Source of the DNA: Myxocyprinus asiaticus
Taxonomy: Eukaryota; Chordata; Actinopteri; Cypriniformes; Catostomidae
Reading direction: 5' to 3'
NCBI RefSeq assembly: GCF_019703515.2
Contig: NC_059373.1
Span: forward strand, 20,422,281 to 20,486,280
Length of the DNA stretch: 64,000 bases
Program-made: the position numbers and the translations under genes
Shown here: one piece after another, positions 36,403 to 47,629 of the stretch
Layout of the letters: each line of letters opens with the position of its first letter
Position numbering within the stretch: position 1 is the first letter of the stretch
Notes under the pieces: generated by a model
The model's input: only the letters and a program-made list of their open reading frames with translations
Database searches by the model: none
Told to the model about the DNA's origin: nothing

Positions 36403-38092
36403 TTTGGATCTTAAAGGGGCCACATCCAATTTATGACTAGTTAAATGTCATGAAATTTCTCCACTTGGCTACATCTGTGTAAAATTATATCCAGTTTTAC
36501 AACTTCGTGCCATGATGACATAACAGTAAACCCTAAAACGACTGTAAAAACTGCGATTTAAAGAAAATTACAGTTAAAAAAATACACAAGTTTTAACAGA
36601 AGAAATGCTTTTATACCATTGTAAGTAAGCTTTTATTCCATTGTACGTGCCTCACAATAACCCACATTTTTTTTTTTAAAGAAAAGGTAATAATTTATTA
36701 GGTTAATTTCTAAGGTTAAAAACATTATGTAACAATTGCTGCCGATATATTCCTTTAAAAATACTGGTACTGAGTGAGCATGAGTAAAGTTGGCAGATTT
36801 GAAAATGTGCAATCCCTGAAGGGTCCTGTGCCAGCCAGTAACTGCAATCGAGATGAATGGGAGTGCTAACAGATAGATCTTTTTAGGTAATATAGACTTC
36901 CTTGAGTAAAATGCTTTTGAAACCCATCTTTCTGCACGAGTGTCTTCAAGAAAATAGCCCTTCCCTTTTCTTCATAGCCAAAAAAAAAAGCTAGCATGTA
37001 GTGTGAAAATGTCAAACATGCAGCTTCTGGTGTGACTAAGTACACTCATGTATTTTTAGGCCACAGACCAAATACCAGAGAAGCTTGGGGGAGAACAACA
37101 GCAAAATATAGCATCTGTATGATCTGGCTTGCAGATCAGCATCCACAGTAAATTGGTGCAATGCTATCATGTCACAAGGAGTGGACGAGTCGGAAGATTC
37201 TCTCAGGGTTGCAGGAGAGAATCCTGCCATTGTGGGGAGGGTAACCGGTCAATGAAAGTGCCAACCAGATTGCTTGATTGTAATGATAATCAAGAGGAGC
37301 TGTGCCTTTTCCTAGCCACAAGTGAGAGGCACTGTAAGAGCTCAAGTCTTAAAAGTTGGCTCCAAGTGTGTGTTGAGCTGAGAGTCTACAGCTGGAGCTT
37401 TTGGACTTAGAGTGGAGGGCGCCTTACAGGGGAGGACTTCAATAGGAAGAAGACAAGCTGAAAAGACAAGCATACCTTGCTACCAGCATATGTGTTTTGG
37501 ATGCTGGTCCTCAGAAAATTATGCTATTGTGGTGGTGTTCCCAGCAACTTTTACCAGCTGGGCTAACCAAGACTTCCTTGGTCTTGCAACATCTCAAGAG
37601 AGACCATGCTGTATGGCATCACCTGTTTAGTTTTGCTAGGCCACCATCTACACCAGTACTAAACCAGCATATAACCCCCCTGGGCCAGCATAGAAAACCA
37701 TGCTAGTTTAAGATGGACTTTTCAGAAGGGAAGTACACAGCCTCATTTGTAGTCTGGTGTTGTGCCACGACATATTCGTCCAAGATTTAATGCATTTAGC
37801 AATATGCTGAATACTATCAAAAATCATCTTATTAAAAAAAAAGTATTTCTATGAGATTTGAATTAATCGGGTTATTCTCTGCTTTGGGAGTCAAAGTATA
37901 AACAGGTATGCACACAACGCTTGCACATATTGGATAAGAACACTGATACATATGTTGAAAAACACAGACAGAAATCGGTAATGGATTAAAATCAACGTGT
38001 GACGATTGTTTTTGTCTTGGTCTTGCGGGTCATTTTGACCCATTTTTAAAATGGTTCTAAATGGGTCTGAAAGTTCCGCAAGGCCAAGGAAG
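36403..38092. other. no gene; contains a dispersed repeat
   Basis: The stretch 36,480-36,680 (TTTTACAACTTCGTGCCATG...) is an inverted relative of 46,800-47,060. The stretch 37,490-37,730 has repeated CCAGC/GCTGG words ending near TGGACTTTTCAGAAGGG, resembling another cyprinid repeat. No coding features. Confidence 0.4.
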
Positions 38093-38589
38093 GGTAAAAG
38101 AAATAGTTCACCCAAAAATTATAATTCTCTTAACATTTACTCACCTATATGTTGTCTCAAACTAATATGACTTTCTTTCTTCTGCGGAACACATACAAAG
38201 AAACTTTGATGGAGATATGAGGTGTTTTTGTCCATACAATGCAAGTCAATGGGGTCCATCACTTCCAAGCTCCAAAAAGGACATAAAAAGCATTATAAAG
38301 GCAATCTATACAACTAAAGTGGTTTAATCCATGTCTTCTGAAGCTATATGATGTTTTTTTTTTGTGAGAAACGGTTTAAATTGTTCCTCCTTTTTTACTA
38401 TGAATCCTCATGCCATCTGCAGTCTCATGATTAGAATCTCAATTACACCTCACACTTGATGCATCCGCAGAGCTTTAAATCATGATCGCTCCTAGGAGAC
38501 TGCAGATGGCAAGATTTTTTTGTTTGAGATGGCATGAAGGTAAGTAAATGATGATAGAATTATAATTTTAAGATGAACTATTCCTTTAA
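38093..38589. mobile_element. palindromic MITE
   Basis: The left part AAATAGTTCACCCAAAAATT and the right part ATGAACTATTCCTTTAA are inverted ends. The interior has the family words CTTTCTTTCTTCTGCGGAAC and CAATGCAAGTCAATGGGGTC. Confidence 0.75.
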
Positions 38590-39964
38590 ATTTATGACAT
38601 TACTCCAATAAAGGAACGTCATTTAATGCGTTTACATGACCACACACGTCAGTTTATTACACTTAATCATGTAAGAACATGCATGTAAATGGACTCATTA
38701 CTGCAAGTGAGAAAGAACAAGCATTTCATATGTGTTGTGCACAGACCTGTCAATCATCTCAACACACCTTATCCATATGTGTGGGATCATGGTCTGTAAC
38801 AGGAATTCAAGGAAGTTTCTGCACCAAAATCAGTCTGGAGAATATTTTGAAGGTTTTAAAGCTGCTTTTAACAAGGAACACAATCCAAACACATAAATAC
38901 TCACTAGTTCACCACTGTTTTGTGAGTTTTTGTGAACTTTTAGCCAAAGTTCAAACGTGTCATATGGACTCAAACGCACTCAAACCCAGACTGTATAAAA
39001 ACACTCTCCACTAACTGGCACTCTGGCATTGATGATCTGCCTTTTATCTTTAAAATACGGTTCTGTTATATGCATCCACATAATTCTAAACAAATACAGA
39101 TTGAAAGAAATACTGTTGTGTGGCAGCACAGTCAGCAATACTTCATCTGCAACGAGGTGGGTTCAGACTGGGAGGCTATGCAATGCCACTGTGGGCTCCC
39201 TCCAGCCTCTCTTGGCTCAGGCCGCATCTTTCCATCCTGCATAGTGTCAGCACAGAGGTTCAATACTCAATACAGACATCCTTGCATGTGTCACAGTGTG
39301 CTGGCCATTGCAAATACAAACACACACACACACACACACATCACATGCATATATACTCATTTAGAGACAAAAACTGACACATCTTTACATGTGCCACTTT
39401 GTGCAGGATATGACCTTCCTGTTTGGTTTTCTGAATCTCATCATACAGTACAGCGCAGCTCAAGGGTCAGCAGACATCCAGTACATGCAGGGATCAACGT
39501 CGCCATCTAGAGGTTGATCGTGACAGACACAGACTGATAAGTAGCAGGGAATAGACGCCAGTTTTAGATAAAGTTTTATCGACACAAAAATAAACAGAGA
39601 TGTTCATGGGTCTTTCATCTGAAGTCTTTAACACTGGAGTCAAGTCTCGAGTCTTTCGTCACGAGTCTGAGTCGAGTCTCAAGTCACTAAACGTTTCATC
39701 TTTTATATATTTTTAAAAATACTTAAAAATTATAAATGTATGATCTTTGAAAAACCTGGGATACTAATAGGATTCTACCTGTTTTATTTATTTCATTTTA
39801 TTTTATGATTTCCCAGACTTATTTAACTAAAAACTAATTGTTTTTTTTTTTTTTTTTTTTGTAATGAAGGTGCTACAGTTCTTCTCATGGTCAGTTCAAA
39901 AAGGCTCAGAACGCACACACAAGCAGTGCAATATGACATATGCAATGCAGTGTAATGCAATATA
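38590..39964. other. no gene seen, CA microsatellite
   Basis: A (CA)n run lies at about 39,319-39,340. A short repeat of GTC(T/A)CGAGTC words occurs at 39,620-39,690, and a T run at 39,841-39,860. No gene was recognised. Confidence 0.45.
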
Positions 39965-40616
39965 CACCGATCAGCCACAACATTAAAACCACCTGCCTAA
40001 TATTGTGTAGGTCCCTCCACATGCCGCCAAAACAGCACCAACCCGCATCTCAGAATAACATTCTGAGATGCTATTCTTCTCACCACAACTGTACAGAGCG
40101 GTTATCTGAGTTACTGTAGACTTTGTCAGTTTGAACCATTCTGGCCATTCTCTGTTGACCTCTCTCATCAACAAGGCATTTCTGTCCACAGAACTGCCAC
40201 TCACTGGATGTTTTTTGTTTTTGGCACCATTCAGAGTAAATTCTGTTGTGTGTGAAAATCCCAGGAATTTAAACCAGCCCCTCTAGCACCAACAATCATT
40301 GGTTATCGATTATCTAATTAGCCAATTGTGTGGCAGCAGTGCAGTGCATAAAATCATGCAGATATGGGTCAGGAGCTTCAGTTAATGTTTACATCAACCA
40401 TCAGAATGTGGAAAAAATTTGATCTCAGTGATTTGGACCATGGCTTGATTGTTGGTGCCAGACGAGCTGGTATGAGTATTTCTATAACTGCTGATCTCCT
40501 GGGATTTTCACACACAACAGTCTCTAGAATTTACTCAGAATGGTGCCAAAATGGAGCGGCAGTTCTGTGGATAAAAATACCTTGTTGATGAGAGAGGTCA
40601 ACAGAGAATGGCCAGA
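39965..40616. pseudogene. rearranged Tc1/mariner-like element, foldback
   Basis: The element begins after a TA at 39,963 with CACCGATCAGCCACAACATT, a known fish Tc1-like terminus as I recall it. The plus-strand piece at 40,364-40,588 encodes a transposase N-terminus with a helix-turn-helix (ISITADLLGFSHTTVSRIYSE). The left arm (about 40,110-40,265) and the right arm (about 40,500-40,616) are inverted copies (e.g. CATTCTGGCCATTCTCTGTT versus AACAGAGAATGGCC). The right terminus is missing: it stops at the next element. No catalytic domain remains. Confidence 0.65.
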
Positions 40617-41778
40617 CACCCAAAAATGAAAATTTGCTGATAATTTACTCACCCTCAGGTCATCCAAGATGTATCTGAGTTTCTTTCTTCATCAAAACAG
40701 AATTTAAGACTTTTAGGATTTCATTTCAGGCCTCTTCCTCTAAACAATGCAAGTGAATGTCCTCCATTTTTTGCATAAAAAAAGAATGCATATTTAGGGT
40801 GTATAAAAATAATCCACACGACTCCAGTCGACAAATAAAGTTCTTCTGAACCCAAACAATTGATTATTTTTAGAAACAAAACAATACTTATATACTTTTT
40901 AACTACAATTGTTCGCTTCCATACATCTCTGTGACGTGAGCTCATGAAAGGGATGACTAAGCTCGTTTGTAAGGTCACGCGTCACGTGGAGGAGGATTCA
41001 GGAAGTGCGTCATTGTTTACATTGTTATTTTATTATTATTATTATTTGGAAATTATTTTTTATTTTATTTATATTGTTTTGAAATAGTTTTGGACAGTTT
41101 TGGTTTGTGAAAGGCACAAGTTTCTCTTGTAAATGCTGGCTGTGTCTTGTTTGGAAGGCTGCGTCTTCCGGAGGTCGCATTTGTCAGCCGCATACGCCAT
41201 CGAGTCTCGTTTCATTTCTTTTTTTAAATTTTTTTTTTTTTTATTGGGAATGCAAAAAAGGTTAACAATTGTATAAATGTAAGTGCATATACATAACAGG
41301 CATTGACAATACATAAAAATAAGAAAAATAAAGACAATAAAAGGATGCATCCTTCCAAATGAGACACAGACGTGCTTCCTGAGTACTCCTCCTGGTGACG
41401 CGTGACCTTCCCAACGAGCTTAGGTCATCCCTCTCATGAGCTCAAGTCACAGAGATGTACAGAAGCGAACATTTGTAGTTAAAAAGTATATAAGTATTGT
41501 TTTGTTTCTAAAAATAATCAATCGTTTGCATTAAGAAGTACTTTATTTGTTGACTGGAGTCGTGTGGATTATTTTGATGCACCCTAAATATGCATTTTGG
41601 ACCGTCAAAAAATGGAGGACATTCACTTGCATTGTTTAGAGGAGGAGGACTGAAATGAAATCCTAAAAGTCTTAAATTCTATTTTGATGAAGAAAGAAAC
41701 TCAGATACATCTTGGATGGCCTGAGGGTGAGTAAACTATAAGTAAATTTTCATTTGTGGGTGAACTATTCCTTTAAAG
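40617..41778. mobile_element. large foldback MITE, arms ~360-380 bp
   Basis: The left arm (40,617-40,995) and the right arm (about 41,375-41,778) are inverted copies of each other: TCATCCAAGATGTATCTGAG / CTCAGATACATCTTGGATG, CACACGACTCCAGTCGACAA / TTGTTGACTGGAGTCGTGTG, and the GTGACG-rich inner ends. The central part is AT-rich and carries a T run near 41,220. The left terminus lacks the final TTAAAGGAATAGTTC that the right terminus keeps, so it is cut at its junction with the Tc1-like element. Confidence 0.8.
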
Positions 41779-42023
41779 TTAAGTTCAGAGATGAACAGAA
41801 GTATGTGAAAGTTTCTCACGCCGATTTGAAACTTTCTGATTTCCTGGTCGAAGGTAATTTTACTTGTAAAATAAATTTGTAGTAGTGTGGCGTTATTTAG
41901 TTTAAGCCAGAGTGAATTAAATCTCGTTTTGGTTTGTTCTTAGCCTTTGTGAAATTCGGCATTCCCGCCTCCAATCATGCCGAGGCTTTACGATGAGTCT
42001 GGCACAAGAGAATTCGTCACATG
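41779..42023 (+). pseudogene. fragment of a fish multi-copy gene family, two N-terminal exons
   Basis: Two open blocks flank a 90-base intron with GT...AG borders (41,854-41,943). The first (41,779-41,853) reads VKFRDEQKYVKVSH... and the second (41,944-42,023) reads AFVKFGIPASNHAE, then, after a one-base shift, RLYDESGTREFVTW. I recall this pattern from uncharacterised cyprinid proteins with a short ubiquitin-like or PB1-like N-terminus, in which the second block ends RLYDESGTEVD. The upstream side is cut by the foldback MITE. The shift makes it a pseudogene. The family name is not known to me. Confidence 0.45.
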
Positions 42024-43494
42024 GTAATTTTATATTTATTTTGAAAGCATAAGTGTGACATTACTTTTTTGTCAATGCATTTCAAACGGTAAAAGTAGGA
42101 CTGTCAAACATTAGTAAACGTTTGAGGGTGTTTTTTGTGACGCATTTAACAGATTAGACATTAAAATGCAGTCTTTGTGCTCTAACTGGAGTGGGGAAGT
42201 GTAGAACTCTGAATTAAATTCATGGTTATGGAACGTATTACGTTTTGAATGTGGAAAAATAAGTGTGTTTAGATCAGTATTGTTAGATCGTGTTTATGAT
42301 TCATCGATCGATTGTCAGTCAACCAATTTCCGCATAAATTTGTTCAGTAATCATACAAGCAGGTTGCGTTAACACAAGCATAAATCTGAAATTAGAGCAC
42401 GTAAAACACTATTCAATCGCCCAAAGCTAAAGTGTGCATTGCATGATTTTTTGCGCTGAATATCATGTCTGTCATGTCGTCATACCCGCGTCTTTGACAC
42501 AGCCGCGCTACCATCGAGTTTTTCTTATATAACAATTACGTTCATGCAAACATCGTGAAAGTGTGTTAAAGCTAAACTGTTCAGTCTTCCAATAATATCA
42601 TTCCAGCCGTCATTGAGTGTGCATTGGCAAAGCATGCAGGTACTGTACATTCGCCTGAAATCAATCTCTTTGATCAGTTCACAGTGCATGTTATTTCAGG
42701 TTAAGATAATGTCCTAAATATTTCCAGATTTACAAAGTTAAGTTTTAATGGAGAAAGATATGTATGTATGTATGTATCTGTATTTTCTGTATACGTTATA
42801 ATTAACATTAATAAATTAATGGTAAATGAAATTATAAACATGGCTTAAATCAGTGGTTCTCAAATTTATTTGGTCATGCCCCCCTTTGAAACAACAAAAA
42901 CTTTAGTGTGTTTGAGTCCTCCACATGAGTGTTGCACAAGGTTTTGTGGCTGTTCACTTCAACAGTAATTTTATTTATCCTAAAATGAAGGACAAGCGAA
43001 TATAAATAATCCTACAATTTGACACCCATGTTTTATAGACAGATTTCATCATATTCAAAATTGAGAGTAATCACAATTATTTTACCATATTGACAGTCCT
43101 AATTTAAATTGTAGTGCACTACTGAATTTCAGAAAAATTTGTCTCAACTGAAATAATTTTAAATCCTTTTTCAATAGAATTTGCCCGGGCCCCTTCAGTG
43201 GCGTACTCTAAAGTGAAGAAAACTCAATTGAGATTGCAAACTATGAATCTGTTGACACCGTTCTTTTGATTGATGGAAGCCCTTCAAGAAAGCAATAGAG
43301 AGCTGAAAATTAAGCCAGAATTTTGAGTCTGTGTCTGTGCATTATATATTATTCTATATGCAGTAAAAAATTAAAAACGTGACTTTAAACAATGGAGAAA
43401 AAACACAAAACTGTGTAACCACACAATCATGTTAACAGAATGGTTCCTGAGAGGGATATGGTTGTTGTTGATTGTACTATGTGACCGTTTGCAG
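42024..43494. other. presumed intronic remnant of the 41.8-43.6 kb gene copy
   Basis: AT-rich DNA with a short (GTAT)n near 42,758. The stretch 42,850-42,960 (CAGTGGTTCTCAAATTTATT) resembles a dispersed repeat. No coding feature seen. Confidence 0.35.
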
Positions 43495-43629
43495 CTGGTC
43501 CAAAAAACCTGCAGGCTAAACCTGGTGGGGATGCAGTCATCAGGGAATACAACAAAACCAAAAGCTTGACTGACAGCACCAGGAGACAGATGATCAAGTT
43601 TCTTCTGCAGATATGACTGAAAAGCACAG
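43495..43629 (+). pseudogene. later exon of the same multi-copy gene family
   Basis: The block is bounded by TTTGCAG|C and CACAG|GTAAC, canonical splice sites. It encodes GGDAVIREYNKTKSLTDSTR followed by RQMIKFL and, after a one-base shift, ADMTEKH. The pattern EYxKTKxLTDxTRRxM...ADMxEKHG is one I recall from the middle of the same uncharacterised fish proteins whose N-terminal block lies at 41.8-42.0 kb. The same strand and order suggest one decayed gene copy. Confidence 0.45.
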
Positions 43630-43721
43630 GTAACACTCATTTCAAGTATTCTGTATTCTATATCCTGGAGTCCCATAGTCATGGAAAAATTAAAAATATC
43701 AAGAAATTGTAAATTGAGACA

Positions 43722-45542
43722 TCAAATCAAATCACTTTTATTGTCACACAACCATATACACAAGTGCAATATTGTGTGAAATTCTTGGGTGCAGTTCCGA
43801 GCAACATAGTAGTCGTGACAGTGATGAGACAATTTACAATAAACATCAGATTTACAACACAATTTAAAATCTAATATACACATAATTACACACAACACAA
43901 TATACAAATAATAACATACAATGTACAGTATACAATACACACAATATAGAATACACATTATACAATAAAAAAGTATATATGGTATATAATGTACTGTATT
44001 GACATTCAGGCTGTCGGTAGATAGTAAGTTGCCAGTGTGTTGTTAAGAGAGAATATAATATAATAATAATATAATTTATGACAGTCCGGTGTAAGATATA
44101 AGAGTAAGAGTAATAAAGTGCAGTGCTGATATATTTTGATCATGGGAGATCAAGAGTTCAAAAGTCTGATTGCTTGGGGGAAGAAGCTGTCATGGAGTCG
44201 GCTGGTGCGGGTCCTGATGCTGCGATACTGCCTGCCTGATGGTAACAGTGAGGACAGCCCATGGCTCGGGTGGCTGGAGTCTCTGATCCTCCGAGCTTTA
44301 TTCACACACCGCTTGGTATATATGTCCTGGAGGGAGGGAAGCTCACCTCCGATGATGTGTCTGGCAGTTCGCACCAACCTTTGCAGTGCTTTGCGTTTGT
44401 GGGTGGTGCTGTTGCCGTACTGGGCGGAGATGCAGCCAGTCAGGATGCTCTCTACAGTGCAGGTGTAGAACCGTGTGAGGATGTGGCGGTTCATTCCAAA
44501 CTTCCTCATCTGTCTCAGGAAGAAGAGGCACTGATGAGCCTTCTTCACAACGGCTTCAGTGTGGATGGACCATGTTAGTTCCTCAGTGATGTGGACACCC
44601 AGGAACTTGAAGCTGCTGACTCTCTCCACTGGTGCTCCATTGATGGTGATGGAGCTGTGTACTCTACTCTATCTGAAGTCCACCACAAGCTCCTTTGTCT
44701 TACTGACATTGAGGGAGAGGTTGTGCTCCTGACACCAGTGTGTCAGAGTGTGCACCTCCTCTCTGTAGGTTGTTTCATCATTGTCAGTGATCAGACCTAC
44801 CAACGTCGTATCATCAGCAAACTTAATGATGGCATTGGAGCTGTGTGTTGCCACACAGTCGTGTGTACAGGGAATACAGGAGTGGGCTGAGAACACAGCC
44901 CTGTGGGGCTCCAGTGTTGAGGGTCAGTGATGAGATGTTGCTGCCTATTCTAACCACCTGGTGTCTGCTTGACAGGAAGTCCAGGATCCAGCTGCACAGC
45001 AAGCTGTTTAAACCCAGAGCGCAGAGTTTCTCATCAAGCTTGGAGGGCACTATGGAGTTGAATGCTGAGCTGTAGTCTACAAACAACATTCTCACATAAG
45101 TGTTCTTTTTTTCCAGGTGGGAGAGAGCAGTGTGTATTGTAGATGCAATGGCATCATCAGTGGAGTGGTTGTTGCGGTAAGCAAACTGCAACTGGTCTAG
45201 TGAGGGAGGCAGCACAGAGCAGATGTAATCTCTGATTAGTCTCTCAAAGCATTTGCTGATGATGGGGGTCAGAGCAACTGGGCGCCAGTCATTTAAGCAA
45301 GTTATTTTGGATTGCTTTGGAACAGGCACAATGGTGGACGTTTTAAAGCATGTGGGGACTACAGACAAAGAGAGGGAAAGGTTGAAAATGTCCGTAAAAA
45401 CACCAGCCAGTTGGTTCGCGCACGTTCTGATGATGCGGCCCGGAATGCTGTCTGGACCCGCGGCTTTGCGGATATTCGCCCGTCGGAAGGATCGGGTTAC
45501 ATCCGCTACAGAGACGGAGAGTGGATGTAACCCGATCCTTCC
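43722..45542 (-). pseudogene. 5'-truncated CR1/L2/Rex-type LINE
   Basis: Minus-strand pieces at 44,823-45,569, 44,669-44,896 and 44,150-44,629 encode consecutive parts of a reverse transcriptase. Visible are [16 protein letters not shown] (palm motif A Asp), [19 protein letters not shown] (motif B) and [11 protein letters not shown] (motif C, both Asp kept), then ESFKFLGVHITEELTWS and the C-terminal SHPSHGLSSLLPSGRQYRSI block. Frameshifts separate the pieces. Lost to 5' truncation are the endonuclease and ORF1. The 3'UTR at 43,722-44,140 begins (gene sense) after the ORF and ends with the TTTTATTGTCACACAACCAT motif seen on the plus strand, common in cyprinid genomes. Confidence 0.85.
45485..45542. 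repeat. perfect 20-bp inverted repeat at the LINE 5' breakpoint
   Basis: The arms GGAAGGATCGGGTTACATCC (45,485-45,504) and its reverse complement (45,523-45,542) flank an 18-base loop. The inner arm belongs to the LINE coding sequence (VADVTRSF); the outer arm is an inverted extra copy exactly at the truncated end. Confidence 0.95.
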
Positions 45543-45552
45543 GGGTGAGACA

Positions 45553-45692
45553 TTAAAGGAATAGTTCATCCAAAAATTAAAATTATCTCATTATCCACTT
45601 ACCCTGATGCCATCCCAGATATGTATGACTGTCTTTCTTCAACAGAACACAAATGAAGATTTTTTTTTTTAGAAAAAAAAAAATAGAGCTCT
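45553..45692. mobile_element. MITE left part, interrupted by L1 copy B
   Basis: It starts TTAAAGGAATAGTTCATCC and has the family words ATGCCATCCCAGATATGTAT and CTTTCTTCAACAGAACAC. The element continues after the L1 at 46,655 with GTCAGGTCCTTATAATG and GCGACTCCAGTCGATCAA. Confidence 0.75.
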
Positions 45693-46399
45693 TTGGGAGT
45701 AGCATACACCCCCCTAAAGCGGCAGATACTCTGGGAGAGGTGATTACTGCTTTTGGAAAAGGTCATGAGGCATCAGTGCATTACTCCCTGCTAATTCAGA
45801 GTATGGGGGATGGAGCTTTAAATTCTATCAAGAGATTATGGGAGAAAGATTAAATTTGCTATTGGAGGAGGGAGTGTGGGCTGGGATTCTTAAAAATGTC
45901 AAGTCTGCATCTAAAGATGCAAGGGTGCGCCTTATGCAATTTAAGATTTTACATCAATTCTGTTGGATCCCCTCTAGATTGTATAGGCTTGGTCTTAAAG
46001 GCATGCCCACCTGCTGGCGATGCCAGTCAGAAGATGGAGACACAACCCATGCTTTTTGGGGGTGTGTTAGGATACAAGAATTTTGCTTGAAGGTTCAGAG
46101 TTGTATGTGTGATGTTTTGGGCACTCAAATTTTACTTTGCCACAGATACTGAAATTGGGTTCTGACCAGTATCATGATTGGCAGACAAATTATTTTAAGG
46201 GGATGGAAGTCAGACGGAGCACCATCATTTCCAGAGTGGTGTGCGGAGATGGGGAGGGTGGCAGCTTTCGAGGACGTGGCAAGTAGAAGGCTGGGGTATG
46301 GGGACTTGTTTGTTAGGAAATGGGGTAATTGTTTAGTGCTTTTGGGGGACTCTCGGGGAGGGGATGGGGAGAGAGAAATTTAGTTTAATTATGTATATT

Positions 46400-46467
<68 letters not shown>

Positions 46468-46654
46468 TATTTATTTATTTGGTTTGTGTATTATTATATG
46501 TGACCACAGGGGTGTTCGTTGTGGGTCAGGTTGGGGTTGGTGAATGGAGAGGGATATTAGTGGGGGTTAAATGTTAAATATTGATTCGATGTGTATGTGT
46601 TGTTTTTCTCTGTATATTTTTGAATCAATAAAAAATGTTAATTGAAGAAAAAGG
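45693..46654 (+). pseudogene. 5'-truncated L1-type LINE (copy B) with target duplication
   Basis: This plus-strand L1 tail is flanked by the 9-bp duplication TAGAGCTCT (45,684-45,692 and 46,655-46,663). It encodes the ORF2 C-terminus in broken frames: SIHPPKAADTLGEVITAFGK, FKILHQFCWIPSRLYRLGLK and the CWRCQSEDGDTTHAFWGC zinc-knuckle-like motif. The 3'UTR holds a TA microsatellite and ends TGAATCAATAAAAAATG. It inserted into a MITE, so it is younger than that MITE copy. Confidence 0.88.
46405..46463. repeat. (TA)n microsatellite in L1 copy B 3'UTR
   Basis: Alternating TA of about 59 bases, at the same place in the L1 3'UTR as in copy A. Confidence 0.9.
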
Positions 46655-47088
46655 TAGAGCTCTGTCAGGTCCTTATAATGAAAGTACACAGGTGCCAGCA
46701 CTTTGACGGTCCAAAAGTCACATTTAGGCAGCATAAAAGTAATCCATGCGACTCCAGTCGATCAATTAATGTCTTCTGAAGCGATTTTTGGTTGTTTAAA
46801 GGTAGAAATGTGAATGTTGTAATTTTACAAAAGGCCTTACATTAATTCTTCTGTTAAAACTCAAATTATTCGAGCTGTAAAGTTGTTTAAATCATCATTT
46901 TTATGGTCGTTGTAGGGTTTACAATGTTATATCATCATGACAACGAAGTTGTAAGAAAAAACTTATAAGCGTATAATTATCAAACTATAATTGTTGACAA
47001 GCATATTGCTTATGTCTGGTTATGCTTTTGGCCCCATTCACTTCCATTGTAAATTTAATTAAAGAATTGCTTGTGTAAAAAAGAAGAA

Positions 47089-47090
<2 letters not shown>

Positions 47091-47159
<69 letters not shown>
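47091..47159. repeat. (TA)n microsatellite
   Basis: About 69 bases of alternating AT/TA follow AAGAAGAAGA. Confidence 0.95.
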
Positions 47160-47164
<5 letters not shown>

Positions 47165-47540
47165 TTTTCATATCCGTTCCAGAGCGGAACTTCAATAAAT
47201 TGCCCTTGAAGGTCTCTACGTTGTTCTGTCTTTTCTGAGCGCTGAAGTAAATCAGTTATTGTTAATTCACACATTTAATTCTGTTATTCATTTTATCTGA
47301 CTCCAATCTTATATTAATCTGACTCCAATTTTAAGTTGACCTCTAATTTATATTTAAGCTCTAATTAATTTCTGATCATTCTTTTAATTTAACATTTTTA
47401 GGTTATTGATTACTCTAAATCCTCTTCTATTCATTGTCCTTTTGATCTTTGGAGACTTACGCCGGCCGTTATTAAATTACATAAACCTCCCGAAAATGGA
47501 TAGCCAGTTCCGTTCTTAGTCAGCGGTTGTAGGGTTAACT

Positions 47541-47581
47541 AATATCGTCTGGTTTGGCTTTTCTCATAACCAGACGATATT
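47541..47581. repeat. perfect 14-bp inverted repeat (hairpin)
   Basis: The arms AATATCGTCTGGTT (47,541-47,554) and AACCAGACGATATT (47,568-47,581) flank a 13-base loop. No T run follows and no known RNA structure is recognised. Confidence 0.85.
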
Positions 47582-47629
47582 GCCGCTTAGTCACGTACAT
47601 ACAACTTGCAAAGACGGGCGGTGAGCAGT

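Noticed and set aside
44136..45564. Plus-strand open frames in the CR1/L2 region
   Set aside because: They are antisense to the reverse transcriptase, whose motifs are clear on the minus strand.
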